Origin: Bacillota bacterium
Lineage (GTDB): Bacteria; Bacillota; Clostridia; Peptostreptococcales; Anaerovoracaceae
Length of the DNA stretch: 6,450 bases
Assembly (NCBI GenBank): GCA_029266295.1
Contig: JAQSXD010000220.1
Span: forward strand, 1 to 6,450
Direction of reading: 5' to 3'
Shown here: positions 1 through 5,852 of the stretch, piece after piece
How positions within the stretch are numbered: position 1 is the first letter of the stretch
Layout: the number at the start of each line of letters is the position of its first letter
Notes under the pieces: generated by a model
Told to the model about the DNA's origin: nothing
The model's input: the letters and a program-made list of their open reading frames with translations, nothing else
Databases searched by the model: none
Made by a program: the position numbers and the translations under genes

Positions 1-936
1 CTGAATTCCTGCAATCTGTGCCGGTGTTGATACGCTCCAGGGCTGACCCGCATCCCGAAGGGCTTCCAGCAAGGCACCATTGGATGTCAAACAATAGCCC
101 AGCCGCAGGCCGGCCATGGCATAGGTTTTGGTAAAGGCTTTCAGAATCATAAGATTCCGGGAATCCTGAATCCGATCTTTGATGGAATAACGCTCCGGCT
201 CCTCGAGAAAGCCATTGAAGCATTCATCAACCACAAGGAAAATCCCAAGCTCTTTGCACCGTTCCAGCACCCTACAAAGAAATTCGTTTGACATCAGCTG
301 CCCGGTAGGATTGTTGGGGTTGCACAGGAATAGCAGATCAAGCTCTTGATTCAAGGCGTCGATCAGCCCCTCGTCTGCTTGAAAGCCACTGTCAGCGGAA
401 AGAGGGTATCGGATGACCTCACAGGAAACCGCATGGAGGGCCTCCTCATATTCTGCAAAAGTCGGTGCCAGAACCATAGCTTTTTGGGGCTTAATGGCAT
501 AGGCCATGCGAAAAATGAGATCCGCTGCACCGTTTCCGCAGAGAAGCCATACCGAAGGCACGTCCTCATATACTGCCAAATTGTCGATGAGCTCCCGGCA
601 AAGAGGGTCAGGATAAATGTCAAAGCCCCCAATCGCCTCTGTCAAGGCTTTCTTCACTCCGGCGGGAAGCCCCAGAGGATTGATGTTTGCGGAAAAATCC
701 AGAAGTCTGGGTGTTTGGACAAGAGAACCGGTCTGAACAGAGCCCGGCGGTAAGCCTTCCAAGGCTTTTCTGGCCGAATAAATGTCGCCTCCATGAACCA
801 GCTTTATTTTGGATTCAGTCTTTCCTTCTATTTCATTTTTTCCTTCTGTTTCATTCTTTACGTCAGGTTCGCCTCTTCGGATTGGTTCTTTCTTCATTTT
901 TTCTTTCTTTTGCTCCGCCTGTTTCATATGATCCAT
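1..936 (-). CDS. cobD: L-threonine-O-3-phosphate decarboxylase (CobD), 3' partial
   Basis: This is a pyridoxal-phosphate enzyme of the aminotransferase fold type I, related to histidinol-phosphate aminotransferase. It decarboxylates threonine phosphate to (R)-1-aminopropan-2-ol phosphate for the CbiB step. I translated 312 residues in an uninterrupted frame that runs off the window at base 1; about 50 C-terminal residues are missing. Hallmarks are HGGDIY (48-53), LLDFSANINPLGLP (78-91), GNGAADLI (134-141), CNPNNPTG (205-212), VVDECF (235-240), and KAFTKTYAMAGLRLGY (266-281) in which K270 is the expected PLP-binding lysine, then PWSVSTPAQ (299-307). Two starts compete. ATG at 936 has GGGGG (948-944) seven bases upstream and overlaps cbiB by 13 bases; ATG at 927 makes an ATGA overlap with the cbiB stop but has no well-spaced ribosome site. 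I chose 936. Either way an unusual Lys/Glu-rich tail of about 40 residues precedes the first conserved motif. HisC is less likely because of the SANINPLG and HGGDIY motifs. Confidence 0.94.
   Translation of the reverse strand, partial: MDHMKQAEQKKEKMKKEPIRRGEPDVKNETEGKNEIEGKTESKIKLVHGGDIYSARKALEGLPPGSVQTGSLVQTPRLLDFSANINPLGLPAGVKKALTEAIGGFDIYPDPLCRELIDNLAVYEDVPSVWLLCGNGAADLIFRMAYAIKPQKAMVLAPTFAEYEEALHAVSCEVIRYPLSADSGFQADEGLIDALNQELDLLFLCNPNNPTGQLMSNEFLCRVLERCKELGIFLVVDECFNGFLEEPERYSIKDRIQDSRNLMILKAFTKTYAMAGLRLGYCLTSNGALLEALRDAGQPWSVSTPAQIAGIQ
820..855 (-). repeat. Tandem repeat of two 18-base units inside cobD
   Basis: Two adjacent 18-base units in the coding strand, at 855-838 and 837-820, differ at only two positions and encode NETEGK and NEIEGK (CobD residues 28-39). 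A degenerate partial third unit (TESK) follows. The repeat is in frame and lies in the purine-rich N-terminal extension, which suggests expansion by replication slippage without disrupting the reading frame. Confidence 0.75.
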
Positions 937-1919
937 AATGCAGCCCCCATGCTGATGATACAAATAAGAAAGGTCAGATACGCCGTAACATACAGCAGCC
1001 GGTTTGCTCTGGGAATATCGTCGTATTCAACAGATTTCAAGGAGTCACCGATGGTTTTCTTTGGATAAAGTTTCCCGAAATAGTAAGCATCCCCTGCAAG
1101 CTGTATCCCCAAAGCCCCTGCACAGACGGATTCGGTCTGGGCACTGTTGGGACTGGCGTGGTTATACCGGTCACGACGAAAAATCCGAGCCGCATTTTTA
1201 TAGTCAAACCGCAGAAGAGCCGAAGCAGCAATCATGAGATAGGCAGCCACGCGGGCCGGTATGTAATTTACTGCGTCGTCCAGTTTTGCGGCGAATCTTC
1301 CGAAATAAAGATATCGATCGTTTTTATATCCGATCATGGAATCCATGGTATTGATGGATTTATACAGAAACCCGAGCGGTGCGCCGCCCATTGCCATAAA
1401 GATCAAGGGGGCTACCGTTCCATCTGAGGTATTTTCTGCGACGGTTTCCACCGCAGCTTTTGTCACCTGAATCTGGTCCAGACTGTTTACATCCCTTCCC
1501 ACGATCATCCCTACCATCTTACGGGCACCTTCCAGATCTTCCCGTACAAGTTCCCGATAAACCTTCATGCTTTCCGTTTTCAGGGATTTAACAGAGAGGA
1601 TTTGATAGCACATCAGCGCTTCCAGTCCAATCCTGAGCCAGGGACTGACGACTCCCGCAGCGCGAAGAATCAGGTACGGCACTCCTGTGGAAAGCAGGAT
1701 GATACAAACGGCCAGCACTGCCCCTCCGTAGAGTTCCCCCTTCTCAGTCTTTGGAAAGATCCTGCGGATAATTCCTTCCCCCGTTGCGATGGCATTTCCA
1801 ATCAGACAGATGGGATGAGGAAGCCAATGGGGATCTCCAAAGATCAAATCCAGAAGAAACCCCAGACTCAGTGCGATCATCAACGGCAGAATCCCGTGGT
1901 GCAATAATTCAGTTGTCAT
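924..1919 (-). CDS. cbiB: Adenosylcobinamide-phosphate synthase (CbiB)
   Basis: This integral membrane enzyme joins adenosylcobyric acid to (R)-1-aminopropan-2-ol phosphate (or aminopropanol) to make adenosylcobinamide phosphate. The 331 residues match the usual 310-330. Family signatures are an N-terminal hydrophobic helix ending in D.IFGDPHWLPHP (24-36), GRD (141-143), ETVAENTSDGTVAPL (158-172), the INTMDSMIGYKNDRY stretch (189-203), DDAVNYIPAR (214-223) and SPNSAQTESVCAGAL (256-270). Hydrophobic segments at about 9-27, 65-90, 225-236 and 306-331 fit membrane helices. The ATG start at 1919 follows GGTGG four bases upstream and AAGGA ten bases upstream. It lies 49 bases after cobA-hemD, and its TGA overlaps the start of cobD. 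CobD makes the substrate CbiB attaches, so the overlap pairs two consecutive steps. In the Pseudomonas naming this protein is called CobD, which must not be confused with the decarboxylase downstream. Confidence 0.96.
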   Translation of the reverse strand: MTTELLHHGILPLMIALSLGFLLDLIFGDPHWLPHPICLIGNAIATGEGIIRRIFPKTEKGELYGGAVLAVCIILLSTGVPYLILRAAGVVSPWLRIGLEALMCYQILSVKSLKTESMKVYRELVREDLEGARKMVGMIVGRDVNSLDQIQVTKAAVETVAENTSDGTVAPLIFMAMGGAPLGFLYKSINTMDSMIGYKNDRYLYFGRFAAKLDDAVNYIPARVAAYLMIAASALLRFDYKNAARIFRRDRYNHASPNSAQTESVCAGALGIQLAGDAYYFGKLYPKKTIGDSLKSVEYDDIPRANRLLYVTAYLTFLICIISMGAALWII

Positions 1920-1968
1920 CCTTCCACCGTCCTTTCCTTTTCTTCAAATCATTGACTGTGCTTTTCAA

Positions 1969-3495
1969 TCATTCTTGAATATTCAAGATACATTCAACAA
2001 GGCTATCAATTGATGCCTGTGCTGCCACGTAGGTTTTCATCCCATACTTGCGTGCTTCCTGCGCCGTTTGCTCACCGATACAGACTGCCTGCACCGCAGA
2101 AAAATCTGCACCCTCCGTCAGCTTAACGAAGCCGCGTACCGTGGAGGCACTGGTAAAGGCAACATAGTCAACGGTTTCATCGTACCACCGAAATACGCCA
2201 TCCGGTGCTTCTACGGTGTCATAAACCGGCAAGTCCTGATAGTTCAGCCCCGCTTCCTTTAGCGGTCTGATGACTTCATCGGTTCCGATTTTCGCCCTTG
2301 GCACCAGAATCAGCTGCTTCTCTCCCGCCGCTTTTTCATCCGCAAGCACACGATGTGAAAGCGCTTCCCCCAGCGCTCTTCCGTCGTAGCTCTCCGGAAC
2401 CAGATCCACAAGAATTCCCGTTTCCTCGATTGCCTTTTGTGTTGCGCTTCCGATGGCAGCGAATTTTAAGCCTGCCAGAGACCGGATATCCAGCTTTAAC
2501 TCCCTGAGATGCTCAAAAAAGGCTTTTACACCAAAGGGGCTGGTAAAGGCTATCCAGTGATAATTCTTTATGGTTTTCAATGCTTCCGACAAAGCAGTGT
2601 TGTCCAAAATTACATCGGTTTCAATGGTGGGAACCTCCAGCACCTCAGCACCAAGCTCCTGCAGTCTTGCCGTCAGCGCCGAGCTTCGATCCTTCGGTCT
2701 TGTAACCATGATCTTTTTCGTGCCCAGAGGTCTGTCCTCCGCCCAATGAAAGTCCTCCGCCAGGCTGCAAACCTTCCCCACCACAATAATTGCAGGCGTC
2801 TGGACTTGCGCCTTTTCCGCCTCATCTACCAGATGTGCTATGTCTGAAATGACACGTCTCTGGCGTGCAGTGGTACCGCGTTCCAGCACTGCTGCAGGCA
2901 TGGAAGGGTCCATTCCTGCATCCATAAGACCTTTGCAGATGGAAGGCATGGATGCAACTCCCATGAGAAAAATCAGTGTTCCCTTCAGCTTGACCAGAGA
3001 GGGATAATCAATGTCAGCTTGGGCAGCATTTCTTGTATGCCCGGTGATGATGTGCACCGAAGAGCAAAAATCCCGATGGGTAACAGGAATGCCATGGTAG
3101 GCCGGAACTGAAATGGCAGAAGTGATTCCAGGAACGATCTCAAAGGGGATTCCGTGCTCACAAAGCAGTTCCAGTTCTTCTCCTCCTCGTCCGAAAAGGA
3201 AAGGGTCTCCTCCTTTCAGACGAACCACACGGTTTCCAGCCTGCGCTTCTTCAAGCAGAATCCGGTTGATTTCGCCCTGAGGTACTGGATGGTTTCCTGA
3301 AATTTTCCCTACGTTTATTTTCTTCGCCTGCCGTGGAATCATAGCATGAATCCCCTGCCCCACGAGCTGATCAAAAACAACTACATCAGCCTGCTCCAAA
3401 ACAGACTTTCCTTTCAAGGTGAAAAGCCCTGCATCCGAGGGTCCCGCTCCTACGAGCCACACTTTCGCTTTTCTATCGCTCTTGCTCTCTGTCAT
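1969..3495 (-). CDS. cobA: Fused uroporphyrinogen-III C-methyltransferase (CobA) and uroporphyrinogen-III synthase (HemD)
   Basis: This 508-residue bifunctional protein has CobA at residues about 10-255 and HemD at about 260-508. The CobA half uses S-adenosylmethionine to methylate uroporphyrinogen III at C2 and C7, giving precorrin-2. Its motifs are VWLVGAGPSDAGLFTLKG (12-29, the family's GAGPGDP loop with Ser and Ala substitutions), LKGGDPFLFGRGGEE (93-107), PGITSAISVPAYHGIPVTHR (122-141) and LMGV followed later by AAVLERGTTARQR. The HemD half closes hydroxymethylbilane with inversion of ring D. It begins IMVTRPKDRS and shows the weakly conserved family pattern: a FTSPFGV segment, AAIGSATQKAI, LVPESYDG, LVPRA, FTSASTVRGF and CIGEQTAQEA. 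HemC, HemD and CobA activities thus lie on two adjacent, nearly touching genes, so substrate can pass from one to the next. CobA-HemD fusions are known in Clostridia, so this one is not novel. The ATG start at 3495 is supported by GAGGTG. The stop TGA is at 1971-1969. Confidence 0.96.
   Translation of the reverse strand: MTESKSDRKAKVWLVGAGPSDAGLFTLKGKSVLEQADVVVFDQLVGQGIHAMIPRQAKKINVGKISGNHPVPQGEINRILLEEAQAGNRVVRLKGGDPFLFGRGGEELELLCEHGIPFEIVPGITSAISVPAYHGIPVTHRDFCSSVHIITGHTRNAAQADIDYPSLVKLKGTLIFLMGVASMPSICKGLMDAGMDPSMPAAVLERGTTARQRRVISDIAHLVDEAEKAQVQTPAIIVVGKVCSLAEDFHWAEDRPLGTKKIMVTRPKDRSSALTARLQELGAEVLEVPTIETDVILDNTALSEALKTIKNYHWIAFTSPFGVKAFFEHLRELKLDIRSLAGLKFAAIGSATQKAIEETGILVDLVPESYDGRALGEALSHRVLADEKAAGEKQLILVPRAKIGTDEVIRPLKEAGLNYQDLPVYDTVEAPDGVFRWYDETVDYVAFTSASTVRGFVKLTEGADFSAVQAVCIGEQTAQEARKYGMKTYVAAQASIDSLVECILNIQE
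1973..1988. repeat. 16-base perfect palindrome at the end of cobA-hemD
   Basis: TCTTGAATATTCAAGA is a perfect dyad centred between 1980 and 1981. It covers the last codons of cobA-hemD and ends two bases short of the stop. As RNA it could form a six-base stem with an AUAU loop, but it has few G-C pairs and no T-run after it, so it is unlikely to terminate transcription. A protein-binding dyad upstream of cbiB or coincidence are both possible. Confidence 0.45.
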
Positions 3496-3499
3496 CCTC

Positions 3500-4381
3500 T
3501 TACACCTCTGATTTCAGCCGAGTGGCCAGCGCGCTTCCCAGCTGCTCTCCATCGGTACTTCGTCCTGATATCTCACCGGTAACATACCGGTTTTCTTCTT
3601 CCATATAATAAAGGCCTGTAAGCCTGATGTTCTCTCCTTCAACTTTAGCATAAGCCGCGATGGGTGAACTGCACCCACCGTCAAGGACTCTTACAAAAGC
3701 ACGCTCCGCCAGCGCTTCCAATTCTGCATTCCGGTCGTTGACACAGCTTAAATAGCTATAATCCTCTCCGGCTCTTCCCTGCACAACCATGATGCCCTGC
3801 CCTGCGGCGGGAATCATTTCCCAGGGTTCAAAAACTCTGCTGATCCGGTTCTCCAAATCAAGACGCCTGAGTCCCGCAGAAGCAAGGATCAATGCACTAT
3901 AGTCTCCCCGGTCCAATTTCGCAAGTCGCGTCAGAACATTGCCTCTGACACCGGAAACCGTCCGTTCGGGATAAAGCTTTTGCAGCTGAAGATTTCTTCT
4001 GGCACTGGAGCTTCCGATGGGTTTTCCCTCTACCGCCACGCTTTCTTTGGGCAGTACCAGTGCATCTCGCGGGTCCTCTCGTTTGGAAAAGGCCAAAAGA
4101 GGAAGATCCTCGGGCGTCTCCATAGGCATATCTTTCAAGCTATGTACGGCGAAATCAATTCGCCCGTCCCGCAATGCCTGATCCAGTTCCTTGACAAAAA
4201 GACCCTTCCCGCCGATTTTATCCAAGCTTCGGTCCAGAATCAAATCCCCGGTGGTTTTCATGGTGATTAGTTCAAGCTCCAGCTCCGGATGTGCCCTTTG
4301 GATGATCTCCATAACCAGCTCCGACTGTATGACAGCCAGCTTGCTGTCTCTGCTTCCGACTCGTATTTTCCCAAACTTCAT
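3500..4381 (-). CDS. hemC: Porphobilinogen deaminase (hydroxymethylbilane synthase)
   Basis: This cytoplasmic enzyme condenses four porphobilinogen molecules into hydroxymethylbilane. At 293 residues it is close to the family's usual 300-315. The N-terminal IRVGSRDSKLA (6-16) and the HSLKDMP motif (80-86) are present; D84 falls at the same number as the catalytic Asp of the E. coli enzyme. GSSSARR (123-129), SGVRGNV.TRL (143-152) and PAAGQG (191-196) supply the Arg-rich substrate channel. LDGGCSSPIAAYA (233-245) carries C237, the expected attachment cysteine for the dipyrromethane cofactor. Small departures from the common consensus are Ala for Leu in SSSLRR and Gln for the usual Glu after PAAGQGIMVV. 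It ends in TAA four bases before the cobA-hemD start, so the two are probably translationally coupled. Its place inside a corrinoid operon suggests a supply of tetrapyrrole for B12 rather than, or in addition to, heme. All key residues are present, so it should be active. Confidence 0.97.
   Translation of the reverse strand: MKFGKIRVGSRDSKLAVIQSELVMEIIQRAHPELELELITMKTTGDLILDRSLDKIGGKGLFVKELDQALRDGRIDFAVHSLKDMPMETPEDLPLLAFSKREDPRDALVLPKESVAVEGKPIGSSSARRNLQLQKLYPERTVSGVRGNVLTRLAKLDRGDYSALILASAGLRRLDLENRISRVFEPWEMIPAAGQGIMVVQGRAGEDYSYLSCVNDRNAELEALAERAFVRVLDGGCSSPIAAYAKVEGENIRLTGLYYMEEENRYVTGEISGRSTDGEQLGSALATRLKSEV
3503..3508 (-). promoter_or_regulatory. Ribosome binding site for cobA-hemD, inside the end of hemC
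   Basis: GAGGTG forms the last two codons (Glu-Val) of hemC and sits seven bases before the cobA-hemD ATG at 3495. A second GAGG (3499-3496) touches the ATG and is too close to act. Placing the site within the upstream gene suggests coupled translation of the two proteins, which act in sequence. Confidence 0.7.
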
Positions 4382-4491
4382 GGATGGTCCCCCTATCGTT
4401 ACATTTATGGTTGCCTTCTTCTGCCACGTTGTTGCTTTTCTCTTTATGATTCATAGTCTTCAGTTTTTATCGCGCATCGTTATGATTGCAA
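4382..4491 (-). promoter_or_regulatory. 110-base leader upstream of hemC, possible internal regulatory region
   Basis: This is the only sizeable gap in an otherwise tightly packed gene run. It is A-rich on the transcribed strand and contains the imperfectly extended 11-base dyad TATGATTCATA (4445-4455) and most of a 14-base palindrome (4482-4495). TTGCAA (4491-4486, minus strand) could serve as a -35 element, but the downstream AT stretch gives only a poor -10 match at about 16 bases. No hairpin plus T-run is present, and I see no B12-box or cobalamin riboswitch core. An internal promoter for hemC and the genes after it is therefore possible but not shown. Confidence 0.25.
4389..4394 (-). promoter_or_regulatory. 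Ribosome binding site for hemC
   Basis: AGGGGG lies seven bases before the ATG at 4381 and supports that start. The spacing is optimal, and the following residues line up with the start of known HemC proteins. Confidence 0.7.
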
Positions 4492-4495
4492 TCAT
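4482..4495. repeat. 14-base perfect palindrome over the cobK-sirC stop codon
   Basis: ATGATTGCAATCAT reads the same on both strands, centred between 4488 and 4489. It includes the TGA stop of cobK-sirC (4494-4492). It could be an operator half-site pair for a dimeric regulator at the head of the hemC leader, or chance. As RNA it would form only a very short stem and is not followed by a T-run, so it is not a terminator. Confidence 0.4.
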
Positions 4496-5823
4496 TCTTC
4501 ATTTTGTCCCAGCTCCGTTTCTAAACATTGGGCGATGGCTCTCGTAGCACGCTTTGCCAGCCCGTGATCTTTTCCGTCAGCGGTCACACCGACGGTTACA
4601 CCGTTCTTTCGGATGATTCCCGGAAAATAAAAATCGCTTTTATCTTTATCATCAGCCACATTGACCGGGATTCCCCTGTTTTTACATTCCAGATAGATTT
4701 CATGATTGATGCTGCTGTCATTGGTTGCAGCCAAAACATAATCGGCACTGCATAGGTCCTCATGTTCCCAGCGTTTTCTTCTCATCGTAAGACGCTGGTC
4801 CTCTTCCAATTGAATCACTTCAGGAAGTGCTTCTTCCGCGATCACCGTCACATTACAGCCGAAATTCATGAGGGCTTTGATCCGCCTTCCGGCAATTTTT
4901 CCGGCACCGACAACGGTAATGTTTTTACCGGAGATCTTCGTAAAAAATGGAAACCAGCTTCCGGTGCCCTGCTTCTGCTGTGCGTCAGCCGATGCTTCTA
5001 TATTCTGTAAGGAATTCGGTTCGAAAGCTTCTCCCAATGCCAAGCCACAGGTTTCATCAAGAAGCTCCAAAAGTTCTTTCAGTGATAGACCCTCTTCCTC
5101 CTCTGCCCTTCCGATGACCAGGAGCTGTGCTCCCGTTTCAACGGCTGCCTCATACTTCTCAATGAAGCCGCCGGCTTCACCGGAATCCTTTGTCACAAGG
5201 TATCTTGCATTGATCTGACGAATCATCGCTGCGTTCATTTCTGAAGTGAAAGGTCCCTGCATCAAAATCAGCTGTCTCCCCGCAAACCCCAAGGCTGTGC
5301 AGCTTTCCAAAACACCGGTCATAGGCAGCACCCTGGGAAAAAGCCGATGCTGATAGTCCTGAATCTTTGTATATTGATGCAGTTCCTTGCTTCCAATGGT
5401 CATGAGCGCGTTTCCGGGATTTTCATCCAGATAGTTCGCCGCCGTTTCATGGCTATGGAAGAACAGACAGTTTTGACGTTCCATCTCAAGGGTACGTCCT
5501 TCAGCCCGTACGACCCTCAGATATCTGCATTCTGCTTCGGTGCAGGCCGTTCTGATGGATTCACTGACCACCCGGGCATAGGGATGGGTGGTATCGATGA
5601 CAAAATCAAAATGATGTTCTCTCATCAAAGCAGTCATTGCCGGCTGGGTCAATCTTCCTGCATAGATATGAATTCCATCCAGTCCGTCCTGCAGCAGCTC
5701 TTTTCCGTACTCTGTGGCGACGCATGCGAAAACAGACAGACCGTTTTCGTAGGTTTGCCGGGAAAGTGCCTCCAAAAGCTTTCTTCCTTCTGTTGTGCCT
5801 GCAAAGACCAATAATTTTGTCAT
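4492..5823 (-). CDS. cobK: Fused precorrin-6A reductase (CobK/CbiJ) and precorrin-2 dehydrogenase (SirC-like)
   Basis: This 443-residue protein joins two enzymes. Residues about 1-255 are precorrin-6A reductase: the N-terminal FAGTTEGRKL nucleotide-binding start (7-16), DTTHPYA (77-83), and VTKDSGEAGG (210-219) followed by an EAA and VIGRA segment. Residues about 256-288 look like a linker rich in Glu, Ala and Gln. Residues about 290-443 match the N-terminal domain of siroheme synthase (SirC/Met8/CysG-N): Rossmann motif VVGAGKIAGRR (304-314), AATND (365-369) and NVADDKDKSDFYFPG (388-402), which contains the Asp-rich stretch where the family's catalytic Asp lies. The expected activities are NAD(P)H reduction of (cobalt-)precorrin-6A and NAD+-dependent oxidation of precorrin-2 to sirohydrochlorin. 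The start is ATG at 5823, with AAGGA (5834-5830) six bases upstream. I saw no internal stop or frameshift. The C-terminal segment VTADGKDHGLAKR replaces the SSGG..P sequence of CysG, so metal-chelatase function is doubtful. Confidence 0.92.
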   Translation of the reverse strand: MTKLLVFAGTTEGRKLLEALSRQTYENGLSVFACVATEYGKELLQDGLDGIHIYAGRLTQPAMTALMREHHFDFVIDTTHPYARVVSESIRTACTEAECRYLRVVRAEGRTLEMERQNCLFFHSHETAANYLDENPGNALMTIGSKELHQYTKIQDYQHRLFPRVLPMTGVLESCTALGFAGRQLILMQGPFTSEMNAAMIRQINARYLVTKDSGEAGGFIEKYEAAVETGAQLLVIGRAEEEEGLSLKELLELLDETCGLALGEAFEPNSLQNIEASADAQQKQGTGSWFPFFTKISGKNITVVGAGKIAGRRIKALMNFGCNVTVIAEEALPEVIQLEEDQRLTMRRKRWEHEDLCSADYVLAATNDSSINHEIYLECKNRGIPVNVADDKDKSDFYFPGIIRKNGVTVGVTADGKDHGLAKRATRAIAQCLETELGQNEE

Positions 5824-5852
5824 TCTTTTTCCTTCTTCTGTTGATCTATTTG

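Noticed and set aside
346..753. Plus-strand frame of 135 codons and a minus-strand frame of 89 codons (363-632) under cobD.
   Set aside because: The cobD frame here contains conserved PLP-enzyme motifs, so both are shadow frames.
793..1068. Plus-strand frame of 91 codons encoding a strongly hydrophobic, Phe-rich peptide that looks like a membrane protein.
   Set aside because: It is the antisense of the purine-rich start of cobD and the end of cbiB. The Phe/Leu richness comes from the T-rich complement, and there is no ribosome binding site.
1966..1990. Possible intrinsic terminator after cobA-hemD.
   Set aside because: The dyad is AT-rich with at most a six-base stem, and no run of T follows on the transcribed strand; cbiB starts 49 bases on with a good ribosome site.
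4272..4454. Minus-strand frame of 60 codons beginning in the hemC leader and overlapping the hemC start, possibly a leader peptide.
   Set aside because: It has no good ribosome site, runs over 100 bases into hemC in another frame, and its sequence shows no family or attenuation pattern.
4382..4491. Cobalamin riboswitch in the hemC leader.
   Set aside because: At 110 bases it is too short for the usual cobalamin riboswitch, and I see no B12-box-like core sequence.
5347..5814. Plus-strand frame of 155 codons antisense to cobK-sirC, the longest plus-strand frame.
   Set aside because: The minus-strand gene has clear CobK motifs across the same stretch. The plus-strand translation has irregular composition and no recognisable motif.
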